Shown piece by piece: positions 28,535 to 36,327 of a stretch of DNA of 64,000 nt (the first letter of the stretch is position 1; every line of letters begins with the position of its first letter). Position numbers and translations under genes: made by a program. The notes beneath the pieces are model-generated. The model did not search any database. It saw only the letters and a list, made by a program, of their open reading frames with translations, and had not been told where the DNA came from. The stretch lies in contig UEIF01000004.1 of NCBI GenBank assembly GCA_900468805.1, forward strand, positions 205,490-269,489, written 5' to 3'. The DNA is from Hyphomicrobiales bacterium (GTDB lineage Bacteria > Pseudomonadota > Alphaproteobacteria > Rhizobiales > Rhizobiaceae).

Positions 28535-29023
28535 TTACTTCGCCTTTTTTGTTGTCGTGGCGCTGACGAGACGGTCGCCAGGGCGGATATTGAGCTTGCG
28601 GGCCGTGCCGGCGTTCACCTCGACCACGTAGCGGACCTCACCCATCGAATCGATGATGTCGCGGGAATAGGGCTTTGCGTCTTCCTTGATATGGGTGATC
28701 ACACCCTTGCCATCGGCGAAAAGCATGTCGAGCGGCAGGACGGTATTTTCCATCCACATGGTGACGCGCCGCGACACGCCGAAATCAAAGATCATGCCAG
28801 CGTCTTCAGCCATAGCCTTGCGGAACATCAGGCCATAGGCGCGCTGGTCGCCGGTAGCAGCGATCTCCACGGTGAAGTGCAGCATTTTGCCGGCAGCCGT
28901 CTGGATGATCAGCGGCTCTTTATCGAAGTGCATGTCCTGCTGCGCAAATGCCGGCAGAGCGACCATGAAAAAAAGCGCCATCAAGGCGCTTCTCATCATC
29001 TCGACAGAGACCAGGCCACGCAT
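28535..29023 (-). CDS. DUF192 domain secreted protein
   Basis: A 162-aa exported protein. The hydrophobic signal SALMALFFMVALPAFA ends before QQDM, and the mature part has the DUF192 pattern: VEIAATGDQRAYGLMFRKAM, GMIFDFG, VTMWMENTVLPLDMLFAD and VEVNAGTARKLNIRPGD. Its function is unknown. ATG 29023 overlaps the stop of the cold-shock gene as TGATG, implying coupling; ATG 28999 would give a more classical signal peptide and is an alternative. DUF192 genes often follow two-domain cold-shock genes in rhizobia. Confidence 0.88.
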   Translation of the reverse strand: MRGLVSVEMMRSALMALFFMVALPAFAQQDMHFDKEPLIIQTAAGKMLHFTVEIAATGDQRAYGLMFRKAMAEDAGMIFDFGVSRRVTMWMENTVLPLDMLFADGKGVITHIKEDAKPYSRDIIDSMGEVRYVVEVNAGTARKLNIRPGDRLVSATTTKKAK

Positions 29024-29601
29024 CAATGAGACCGGCCGACCGGGCTCGGAACGTCAGGATGGATCTCCGCAGCCATCAGCCCCTTCTCGCCATCACCGAA
29101 GCGCACCAGTACCACCTGGCCGGGGCGCAGTTCGGTGAGGCCGAAGCGGCGGAGCGTTTCCATATGCACGAAGATGTCTTCCGTGCCCTCACCGCGTGTC
29201 AGGAAGCCGAAGCCCTTGGTGCGGTTGAACCACTTCACCAGGGCGCGCTCGAGGCCACTGGTTGCCGTGACCTGCACATGGGTGCGAACCGGCGGCATCT
29301 GCGAGGGATGGATCGCAGTCGACTGATCCATGGAGAGGATCTTGAAGGCCTGGAAGCCACGCTCGCGGCGCTGGATGAGAGCGACGATGCGGGTGCCCTC
29401 AAGAATGGTCTGGTAGCCGTCGCGCCTCAGGCAGGTTACGTGCAACAGCACATCCTGCATGCCGTTGTCGGGAACGATGAAGCCAAAACCCTTGGCCACG
29501 TCGAACCATTTCACCACGCCGGTGATTTCAACGAGGTCAACCGGTTCTCCCGACAACTCTTCAAGGTCGGTAAAGCCATTCGATGAAATCCTGTCAGCCA
29601 T
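29023..29601 (-). CDS. Two-domain cold-shock protein
   Basis: A 192-aa protein with two cold-shock domains joined by a linker. Domain 1 (about residues 25-92) has [20 protein letters not shown] and VLLHVTCL; domain 2 (about 117-182) has [20 protein letters not shown] and IFVHMETL. Each has the aromatic RNP1 (KGFGF) and RNP2-like single-strand nucleic-acid binding residues, so it likely acts as an RNA chaperone. Ordinary CspA proteins have only one domain of about 70 aa. It is co-transcribed with the DUF192 gene by a TGATG overlap. Confidence 0.92.
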   Translation of the reverse strand: MADRISSNGFTDLEELSGEPVDLVEITGVVKWFDVAKGFGFIVPDNGMQDVLLHVTCLRRDGYQTILEGTRIVALIQRRERGFQAFKILSMDQSTAIHPSQMPPVRTHVQVTATSGLERALVKWFNRTKGFGFLTRGEGTEDIFVHMETLRRFGLTELRPGQVVLVRFGDGEKGLMAAEIHPDVPSPVGRSH

Positions 29602-29794
29602 GTCGCCAGCCCCTCAATACGCGTCACACTGTTACGGTTAACTGATTCTTGAAATCAAGATTAACATCTTGGTAACGGATAAGCGCAAGTCCTAGTTTTC
29701 GGTTATTCCCAACTGTACATTTTATAGCGATGACTTGCCCGAAGCTGGTGTCCGTTACCCAGACGGGCTAGCCTGAAAAGAGAGAGGAAACAAA

Positions 29795-30235
29795 ATGCGT
29801 TATCTCCACACCATGGTTCGCGTCAAAGATCTCGACGCCTCCCTCCATTTTTACTCCACCCTGTTCGGTCTCGAGGAAATCCGCCGCCATGAGAACGAGA
29901 AGGGCCGCTTCACGCTCGTTTTCCTGGCTGCCCGGGACGATATCGACCGTGCCCGTAGCGAAAAGACTCCCTGCCTCGAACTTACCTATAACTGGGACAA
30001 GGAGGATTATACCGGAGGACGCAATTTCGGTCACCTCGCCTATGAGGTGGATGACATCTACGCGATTTGCCAGAAATTGATGGATAGCGGTATTACGATT
30101 AACCGTCCGCCGCGCGACGGTAATATGGCCTTCGTGCGTTCGCCTGACGGCATCTCAATCGAGATTCTGCAAAAGGGCGAGAAACTGGCCCCGACCGAGC
30201 CCTGGCTTTCGATGGGCAATACCGGCGCCTGGTAA
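29795..30235 (+). CDS. gloA: Lactoylglutathione lyase (glyoxalase I)
   Basis: A 146-aa metalloenzyme converting the methylglyoxal-glutathione hemithioacetal to S-lactoylglutathione. The vicinal-oxygen-chelate pattern is clear: RYLHTMVRVKDLDASLHFY with the first metal His, LELTYNWDKEDYTGGRNFGHLAYEVDD with the Glu/His ligands, and SPDGISIEILQKG with the last Glu. AGAGGAAA precedes the ATG. It is monocistronic. Confidence 0.96.
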   Translation: MRYLHTMVRVKDLDASLHFYSTLFGLEEIRRHENEKGRFTLVFLAARDDIDRARSEKTPCLELTYNWDKEDYTGGRNFGHLAYEVDDIYAICQKLMDSGITINRPPRDGNMAFVRSPDGISIEILQKGEKLAPTEPWLSMGNTGAW

Positions 30236-30331
30236 GCCAAGCTGCGGGCAAGCTTCACGCGGCATTCTCCGGCTCTATCGTAACGGAAGTGCGCTTTCGG
30301 GCGCCTTCCGCATTCACCGGAGATTTCGCGG

Positions 30332-31423
30332 TTGACCAAGAATAACAAGCGGATTGCCACTCCGCGCCGGCAGGCTGTCGGTGCTTTGCTGATCGCCAGC
30401 TCTGTCCTGGCGCTTTCCGGCTGCGTTTCCGACAAGAAGGCACTTGATTCGGCCGCCGTCGCCACACCGGCTGCAGCAGAACAGCCGGCGCCCCGGCTGG
30501 CAGCGGCAATGCCGGCCGCATCTCCCACAGCGTCTAAACAGCTCTATCGTGACCCGATGCTGACGAATGTCTCCGGTGTCGATCCGCAGGTCGCCGCGCA
30601 GGATCCGAATGCGGCGCCGGTCCCGCCCGTCGATCCTGCCATGCAGCAGCAGCAGCCGTCCAATATCGGCGGTCTCGTCCTGCAATCGACGAGAATCAAC
30701 GCGCAGGCGATGAGCATTTTCTCCGATCACCCAGCGCCGCCACAGAACAACTCGACCTCCACGGTCATCCAGCCGCAGGGCGCCAACGCTTACGCACCTC
30801 AGAACGCGGTTCCGAGATCGAGCGTGTTCAGCGCGCCCGAGCCACAGCAGGGCGAGATGCTGCCGCAGCAATCGTCGCAGAATACCAGCACGAAGTTTGC
30901 GCCTGATCAGACAGCCTCCCTTGCCAGCGGGGATATCCCGGGATCGACGATGAATGCGCTCTACAGCGCGCCGAAGCAGAATCTGCTCAGCAGCCTTTCC
31001 GGGCTCTTGCAGAAGGCGTCGCTGCCGGGCATGACGCGTATCGCGCCAAACGGCCTGCATGTGCAGAACGACAGCGTCCAGGTCGGCTGCTTCAAGCCCG
31101 ATCTCATGCGGGTCATCAAGACGGTCGAGACTCATTTCGGCAAGCCAGTCGTCGTGACATCGGGCTACCGCGATCCGCAGCATAACCGGGAAGTCGGCGG
31201 CGCCGAGGAATCGATGCACAAGAGCTGTGAGGCGGCCGATATCCAGGTCGACGGCATCAGCAAATGGGATATTGCCCAATATATCCGCTCGCTGCCGAAC
31301 CGCGGTGGCGTCGGCACCTATTGCCATACGGATTCGGTCCACCTGGACACCGGCAATGCCCGCGACTGGAACTGGGGCTGCGGCCGCAAGAGCGCGCCGA
31401 TTGCCTCGGCACGGGCGATCTGA
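30332..31423 (+). CDS. Lipoprotein with C-terminal M15 (YcbK/Peptidase_M15A) domain
   Basis: A 363-aa protein. The N-terminal signal has lipobox LALSGC (Cys near residue 31). A long Pro/Gln/Ala-rich disordered linker follows (about 40-235). The C-terminal domain carries zinc-site motifs: SMHKSCEAADIQ (His and Asp) and VGTYCHTDSVHLDTG (second His), plus VVVTSGYRDPQHNREVGG. M15A domains cleave or bind peptidoglycan peptides. The start is TTG 30332, with CCGGAG nine nt before it; no ATG gives a complete signal peptide. It is probably cell-wall associated. Confidence 0.85.
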   Translation: MTKNNKRIATPRRQAVGALLIASSVLALSGCVSDKKALDSAAVATPAAAEQPAPRLAAAMPAASPTASKQLYRDPMLTNVSGVDPQVAAQDPNAAPVPPVDPAMQQQQPSNIGGLVLQSTRINAQAMSIFSDHPAPPQNNSTSTVIQPQGANAYAPQNAVPRSSVFSAPEPQQGEMLPQQSSQNTSTKFAPDQTASLASGDIPGSTMNALYSAPKQNLLSSLSGLLQKASLPGMTRIAPNGLHVQNDSVQVGCFKPDLMRVIKTVETHFGKPVVVTSGYRDPQHNREVGGAEESMHKSCEAADIQVDGISKWDIAQYIRSLPNRGGVGTYCHTDSVHLDTGNARDWNWGCGRKSAPIASARAI

Positions 31424-31571
31424 CTTTCAACCCTTTGAAAGCATGACGTGAGGGAAGCGGCCGGCACCAAATTTCCGATGGCCGCCGCAGCCCGTTGATT
31501 TGGCTCGAATAATCTTCATTTCCTACCAGCGGAACAGCCTGTCATTTTTTTGCAAAATTTCGAATTTGCCG

Positions 31572-31600
31572 CTTGCGGGATCGCAAGTGCCTGACTATAA
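31572..31600 (+). promoter_or_regulatory. Promoter of the first tRNA-Glu gene
   Basis: CTTGCG (31572-31577), an exact 17-bp spacer and CTATAA (31595-31600) lie 17 bp before the tRNA. A GC-rich discriminator (GGGCGCC) follows, as in stringently controlled stable-RNA promoters. It is shared in sequence with the third copy. Confidence 0.75.
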
Positions 31601-31617
31601 GGGCGCCACCACAGCAC

Positions 31618-31692
31618 GCGCCCTTCGTCTATCGGTTAGGACGACAGATTTTCATTCTGTAAAGAGGGGTTCGACTCCCCTAGGGCGTGCCA
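31618..31692 (+). tRNA. tRNA-Glu (anticodon TTC), copy 1
   Basis: A 75-nt tRNA. The acceptor GCGCCCT pairs with AGGGCGT (first pair G-U), discriminator G and encoded CCA. Anticodon stem ACAGA/TCTGT, loop TTTTCAT, anticodon TTC. The T arm is GGGGTTCGACTCCCC. Confidence 0.97.
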
Positions 31693-31723
31693 CTTCTTCT
31701 TCCGATCTAGGCCGTCTCTGCCG

Positions 31724-31752
31724 CTTGCGAAACGCATTGTGTCTTCCTATTT
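31724..31752 (+). promoter_or_regulatory. Promoter of the second tRNA-Glu gene
   Basis: CTTGCG (31724-31729), a 17-bp spacer and CTATTT (31747-31752) lie 13 bp before the tRNA. The spacing matches the other two copies but the spacer and downstream sequence differ. Confidence 0.65.
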
Positions 31753-31765
31753 CAGCTGAAAGCCT

Positions 31766-31840
31766 GCGCCCTTCGTCTATCGGTTAGGACGACAGATTCT
31801 CATTCTGTAAAGAGGGGTTCGACTCCCCTAGGGCGTACCA
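31766..31840 (+). tRNA. tRNA-Glu (anticodon CTC)
   Basis: A 75-nt tRNA nearly identical to its neighbours, but the anticodon loop is TTCTCAT, giving CTC, and the discriminator is A before the encoded CCA instead of G. It decodes GAG. Confidence 0.95.
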
Positions 31841-32067
31841 AAATTTCATTTGCGGATATCTCGACCATTCCGCCCTTAGACCGCATAGCTCCTGCTTCAG
31901 GCGCTACTGATTTTCGCGTAATTCAATGATCACATCGCGCTATACACCGCGCGGCGCCGTCTTCGCCTTCCCGGCGCGTCCTCCTGGCCTTGGGACTTTA
32001 GTCCGTTCCGGACAGGCGTTTTTCTGTGCATGATCCAGAATAGATCGCAACCTGGGGGAGGAATCCT
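31841..32067. other. Gap between tRNA-Glu(CTC) and the small GTG-start gene
   Basis: 227 bp with no recognisable gene. A strong ribosome site for the next ORF closes it. Confidence 0.6.
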
Positions 32068-32280
32068 GTGATCTACGAAAAGCGGAACGTTGCCGACAGC
32101 TCGAAAGAACGGACGCGCTTCGAGAAGGAAGCGGCCGAAGCCCTCAACAAGCACTACCGGCGCCCGATCGCTATCTGGTTTTCCTGGCAGCCAGGGCAGA
32201 ATCCCAATACTATCGATTTGCGGGCCACTCCGCAGATTTTGGCTGAAGCTGAAAGCCAGGGACCAACGAGAATTCCATGA
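32068..32280 (+). CDS. Small hypothetical protein
   Basis: A 70-aa protein beginning VIYEKRNVADSSKERTRFEK and containing YRRPIAIWFSWQPGQNPNTIDL. The GTG start has a near-perfect GGGGGAGGAA ribosome site five nt upstream, which is the best evidence that it is translated. It is charged, with no signal peptide or membrane span. No family was recognised. It sits between tRNA-Glu genes. Confidence 0.6.
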   Translation: MIYEKRNVADSSKERTRFEKEAAEALNKHYRRPIAIWFSWQPGQNPNTIDLRATPQILAEAESQGPTRIP

Positions 32281-32457
32281 CTTGCAATGCTCCAAGGCTT
32301 AAGCGCCAGAAGGCTCTTTAGCATTTTCAAAGCTCGTCCTCGCCCTGCGATGTGCTAGCAATCCATGCAACGACAAGGTTGGCTTCCCCTCCACCTCCCC
32401 TTTTCCACAAGCCAAGCAAAAAACTGGATAATCCGGCAAAAATTTCTCATTTTGCGT

Positions 32458-32486
32458 CTTGCGGCGCAGAAAAGTGCTGACTATAA
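32458..32486 (+). promoter_or_regulatory. Promoter of the third tRNA-Glu gene
   Basis: CTTGCG (32458-32463), a 17-bp spacer and CTATAA (32481-32486). From the -10 box to the tRNA start it is nearly identical to copy 1, indicating duplication of promoter plus tRNA. Confidence 0.75.
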
Positions 32487-32505
32487 GGGCGCCACCACAG
32501 CGCAC

Positions 32506-32580
32506 GCGCCCTTCGTCTATCGGTTAGGACGACAGATTTTCATTCTGTAAAGAGGGGTTCGACTCCCCTAGGGCGTGCCA
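32506..32580 (+). tRNA. tRNA-Glu (anticodon TTC), copy 2
   Basis: A 75-nt sequence identical to the copy at 31618: acceptor GCGCCCT, anticodon loop TTTTCAT, discriminator G, encoded CCA. Confidence 0.97.
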
Positions 32581-32888
32581 CTCCCCTTCATGACTTCCCT
32601 TGCTTTTCATAGAGTTGCCTTCGCGACGCTGATTATGCGCAACATGCCAATTGATGTCACTCGGCGCGGACTGGACGTCGAATTCCGGCATGCTGCGCGG
32701 CGCCAAAACACGCCCCTCAATCTCGGTAGCAACGTCTCGGAAAGACCATCATTTTCAACAGTATAATCTGCCCAGAATTTGTTTTCGGAATTTACCGGGA
32801 ATTAGCGAGCGAAGACTAAGATTATTCCGGACAGTTTCACAGATCCGGCACTCCAATATACTCCCTCGCGGCAGGTGATTTTCGAAAA
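32581..32888. other. 308-bp gap before the TMEM43-family gene
   Basis: No coding frame with a supported start was found. AT content rises toward the end, where the promoter of the next gene is expected. No repeat was recognised. Confidence 0.55.
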
Positions 32889-34058
32889 ATGAGCCACACG
32901 GAAACGACCTATACTTCATGGTTTGAACGCATCAAAAACGCACTGATCGGCGCACTGATTGGCCTCGTTTTGCTCATAGGATGCATCTGGCTGCTGGTCT
33001 GGAACGAAGGACGCGCAATCCAGACTTATCGCGCCCTCTCAGAAGGCGCGTCCCAGGTCGTTTCAGTCGATGGCGCTACGGTCGATCCGGCAAACGAAGG
33101 CAAGCTGGTCCACATCAGCGGAACGGTGAAATCCGATCAGGTTCCCCGAGACAGCCAATTCGGTGTCATCGCCGACGGCGCCGTCGGCCTTTCCCGCAGG
33201 GTCGAGATGTATCAGTGGGTAGAAAAGAGCGAGAGCCAGACCAAGAAGACGCTAGGTGGCGGCGAGGAAACGACTACGAGCTATTCCTACAACAGGGAGT
33301 GGCGCTCGGACGTCGTCGATTCGAGCCGCTTCAAGCAGCCTGATGACCATCAGAATCCAACCAGCATGCCTGACGGCGCGACTTTCACGGCAAAGACAGC
33401 GCATGTCGGCGCCTTCTCGGTGCCGGGCAAGGATATTGCCGGGATCGGCGACTATTCGCGGCTCGCGCTCACCGACGGCGACGTCGAGCGCATCGCTGCC
33501 CAGATTGGCGCCGGCCGACCGGCAAGGCGAAGTGTCGAAGGCACCTATATCGGTCAGAACGAGAACCTGCCTGATGTCGGTGATCTCAAGATCGCTTACC
33601 AGCGGATCGATGTGGAAACGGCAAGCATCGTCGGCAAGCAGAGCCACGGCGCTCTCAGTTCCTATGAGACGACGAACCATCGCAATATCTTCCTCACCGC
33701 CGATGGCGATATGGATGCCAGCCAGATGTTCAAATCGGCGGAGAGCGAAAACACCATCATCACCTGGCTTGTCCGCGCCGGCGGCCTGATCGGCTTGTTC
33801 GTCAGCTTCAAGCTAATGTTTGGGTTGCTGCCCATTCTCGGAGACCTGATCCCGTTTATCGGCTCGATCATCGGTTTCGGCACCAGCATCGTCGCCTTCG
33901 TGCTGACGCTACTGGTCGGTCCTGCCGTCATCGCCATAGGCTGGTTCGCCTACAGGCCGCTGCTGTCAGTCGGCATCATCGCGGGCGGCGTATTACTTGC
34001 GGTGATCGTTACCCGTCTTCGCAGAAAAGCGCCACTTTCCCAGCCGCAACCGGCCTGA
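32889..34058 (+). CDS. TMEM43 (LUMA)-family membrane protein
   Basis: A 389-aa membrane protein. One N-terminal span (about residues 17-39) leads to a large extracytoplasmic domain (about 40-290) with VSVDGATVDPANEGKLVHISGTV and REWRSDVVDSSRF, both typical of the family, followed by three C-terminal spans (about 295-375). This is the topology of eukaryotic TMEM43, and bacterial members are of unknown function. The start ATG is weakly preceded by a purine stretch. It converges on recJ with a 30-bp gap. Confidence 0.85.
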   Translation: MSHTETTYTSWFERIKNALIGALIGLVLLIGCIWLLVWNEGRAIQTYRALSEGASQVVSVDGATVDPANEGKLVHISGTVKSDQVPRDSQFGVIADGAVGLSRRVEMYQWVEKSESQTKKTLGGGEETTTSYSYNREWRSDVVDSSRFKQPDDHQNPTSMPDGATFTAKTAHVGAFSVPGKDIAGIGDYSRLALTDGDVERIAAQIGAGRPARRSVEGTYIGQNENLPDVGDLKIAYQRIDVETASIVGKQSHGALSSYETTNHRNIFLTADGDMDASQMFKSAESENTIITWLVRAGGLIGLFVSFKLMFGLLPILGDLIPFIGSIIGFGTSIVAFVLTLLVGPAVIAIGWFAYRPLLSVGIIAGGVLLAVIVTRLRRKAPLSQPQPA

Positions 34059-34088
34059 TCTCTGTTCCGGCCAAGGATTTTCCGCCGG

Positions 34089-35891
34089 TCACTTGGCCGG
34101 CGCGCCGTCGAAGATGCGCAGCTGGATGCGGCGCGAACCCTGATAATGCTCGGCGCCGAGTGAGCCTGCGACATGCAGGTTGGCGCCGCGGGAATTGAGA
34201 AGAAGGTTGCCGAGCGGGGTCTCGGCAGCCCTGAAGGCGATGCCGTCGAGGCGCGTGCCATCCATCGCTTCCAGTGTCACCTTCACATGCCGCTCGCCGA
34301 CGAGACGGGAATCACGAACACGATGCGCCGGTACGGCAAAGAGCGGCTGGGAATGCCCTGAGCCATAGGGCCCAGCCGTCTCCAGGCGATCGATGAGCTC
34401 GATCGTCGCGCCGCTTGCAGCGATCGCGCCATCGATCTTCAGCGTTTCATTGGCGACAAGGGCCGCCACCGTTTTCTGCGCCTTCTCGGTGAAGAAGCCG
34501 CGCAACAGTCCGAGCTTGCCACGTTCAACGGTTAGGCCGGCCGCCATGGCGTGACCGCCGCCCTTGACGAGCAGCCCCTCATCGACCGCGGCACGCACCA
34601 TCCTGCCCATGTCGAAGCCGTTAATCGAACGACCCGACCCGGTGCCCCTGCCGGAGGGATCGAAGGCGATGGCGAAGGCGGGACGCTTGAACTTCTCCTT
34701 CAGGCGCGCGGCAATCAGGCCGACAATGCCGGGATGCCATTTCTCGTGCGCCGTGACGATGACGGAAGCCCCCTCGCCGTCTCCATACTCTGCAAGCGCT
34801 TCGGCCTCGGCCTCCTGCAGCATGATCGCCTCCATGGCCTGCCGTTCGCGGTTGAGCTCATCCAGGCGCTGGGCAATGGCTTCAGCCTGGATCGCGTCAT
34901 CGAGCGTCAGCAAGCGGCTTCCGAGTGCCGCATCGCCGATTCGTCCGCCGGCATTGATTCGCGGGCCGATCAGAAAACCGAAATGATAGGGCGTCACCGG
35001 CCCTGCCAGGCCCGCCTTGCGGAACAGCGCCGCAAGACCGGCATTGCTCTGGTGGCGCGCGGCGACCAATCCTTTCACCACAAAGGCACGATTGAGCCCC
35101 TTGAGCGGGACGACGTCACAAACGGTCGCGAGTGCTACGATATCCAGCCACTGCAGCAGATCGATCGCGAGGATGCGCTTGTCGCCTGCCTCACGCAGCA
35201 GGCGCAAAGTCGCGACCAGCACCATGAACACGACACCGGCGGCGCACAGATGCCCAAGCCCCGAAAGATCGTCCTCGCGGTTTGGATTGACAAGGGAATG
35301 GCAGGGCGGCAGCTCGTGTGTCACCTGGTGGTGATCGATGACGACGACGTCGATGTTGCGGTCAGCAGCGGCTGCCAACGCCTCATGGCTGGTGGAGCCG
35401 CAATCGACGGTCACGATCAGGCTCGCGCCGTTATCGATCAACTGATTGATGGCAGTCGGGTTGGGGCCATAACCTTCGAAGATGCGATCGGGAATGTAGA
35501 TATGCGCCTTGACGCCGAAATGGGTGAGGAAGCGATACATGAGCGCGGAAGAGGCCGCACCATCGACGTCGTAATCACCGAAGATCGCGACGGGCTCGCC
35601 GTCACGGATCGCGTCGGCAATGCGCTTTGCGGCCTTTTCGCAGTCGGTCAGCTTGTGGGGATCGGGCATCAGGCTGCGGATCGTCGGATCGAGGAATTCG
35701 AACGCCTCATCCACCGTCACGCCGCGCCCGGCAAGCACGCGGGCGATCAGGTCCGGCAGACCATGCATCTGCGACATGGCGAGCGCGCGATTCTGCCCCG
35801 CCTGATCGAGGCGCGAAACCCAGCGATTGTCGAGGACGGACTTTTCGACGCCCAAGAAGGCGCGCGGTACCGGATCGACCTGATCTGCCAT
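34089..35891 (-). CDS. recJ: Single-stranded-DNA-specific exonuclease RecJ
   Basis: A 600-aa 5'-3' exonuclease used in recombination, base excision and mismatch repair. It has the DHH phosphoesterase motifs FGDYDVDGAAS (motif I, about 95-105), VDCGSTSHEAL, and VVIDHHQVTHELP (motif III), and the DHHA1 segment KGGGHAMAAGLT (about 452-463) near the C-terminal OB domain. ATG 35891 follows GCGGAG; MMKAEFG at 35912 is less likely. The gene order relative to hom (same strand) is common in rhizobia. Confidence 0.96.
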   Translation of the reverse strand: MADQVDPVPRAFLGVEKSVLDNRWVSRLDQAGQNRALAMSQMHGLPDLIARVLAGRGVTVDEAFEFLDPTIRSLMPDPHKLTDCEKAAKRIADAIRDGEPVAIFGDYDVDGAASSALMYRFLTHFGVKAHIYIPDRIFEGYGPNPTAINQLIDNGASLIVTVDCGSTSHEALAAAADRNIDVVVIDHHQVTHELPPCHSLVNPNREDDLSGLGHLCAAGVVFMVLVATLRLLREAGDKRILAIDLLQWLDIVALATVCDVVPLKGLNRAFVVKGLVAARHQSNAGLAALFRKAGLAGPVTPYHFGFLIGPRINAGGRIGDAALGSRLLTLDDAIQAEAIAQRLDELNRERQAMEAIMLQEAEAEALAEYGDGEGASVIVTAHEKWHPGIVGLIAARLKEKFKRPAFAIAFDPSGRGTGSGRSINGFDMGRMVRAAVDEGLLVKGGGHAMAAGLTVERGKLGLLRGFFTEKAQKTVAALVANETLKIDGAIAASGATIELIDRLETAGPYGSGHSQPLFAVPAHRVRDSRLVGERHVKVTLEAMDGTRLDGIAFRAAETPLGNLLLNSRGANLHVAGSLGAEHYQGSRRIQLRIFDGAPAK

Positions 35892-35968
35892 GCCAAACTC
35901 CGCTTTCATCATCTGCCCTTTTTACAGATGCGGGACAGATAGCAAAGCGGTGATTTGAGGGCTGTGGA

Positions 35969-36181
35969 TTACCAGAAAAGTGCCCAGGCGATCAAGCCGA
36001 TGCCGAGGACCTGCACGAAGACGATCGAAAGCAGGATTAGGAGCGTGGCCCAATTCCGGCCTCGCGGCGCCTCGCACTCAAGGGCTGCTCCATGCGCTGT
36101 CGGATCAGATATAGGCAAGCCCGCCCGAGGACTCTCGATCTCCGCCCGAACATGATCATGCGTATGCTCGATGTTCCTCAA
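35969..36181 (-). CDS. Small tail-anchored membrane protein
   Basis: A 70-aa protein with a hydrophilic N-terminus (RNIEHTHDHVRAEIES) and one strong C-terminal transmembrane segment (about residues 46-69, WATLLILLSIVFVQVLGIG...). The start is TTG 36181 with GGAG seven nt upstream. No family was recognised. The coherent membrane anchor and ribosome site support coding. It lies between recJ and hom on the same strand. Confidence 0.5.
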   Translation of the reverse strand: MRNIEHTHDHVRAEIESPRAGLPISDPTAHGAALECEAPRGRNWATLLILLSIVFVQVLGIGLIAWALFW

Positions 36182-36275
36182 CCCACGACTCCAACGACTC
36201 CCAGGTTGATTATATCTATATCTACATATCTGTTAATATAAATCTTCGTGAAGTGCTTTGATTAATAACAGAAAA

Positions 36276-36299
36276 CCCGTCCGGGCGATCCCGGACGGG
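36276..36299 (-). terminator. Rho-independent terminator of hom
   Basis: A perfect 10-bp stem CCCGTCCGGG (36276-36285) and its complement (36290-36299) enclose a CGAT loop. On the minus strand TTTTCTGTT follows. It lies 28 bp beyond the hom stop. Confidence 0.93.
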
Positions 36300-36327
36300 C
36301 TGAACCGGTCCAAACTGGGACAAAGTG

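Noticed and set aside
34551..35942. Long plus-strand ORF opposite recJ
   Set aside because: RecJ motifs are intact on the other strand and the shadow has no family pattern or ribosome site.
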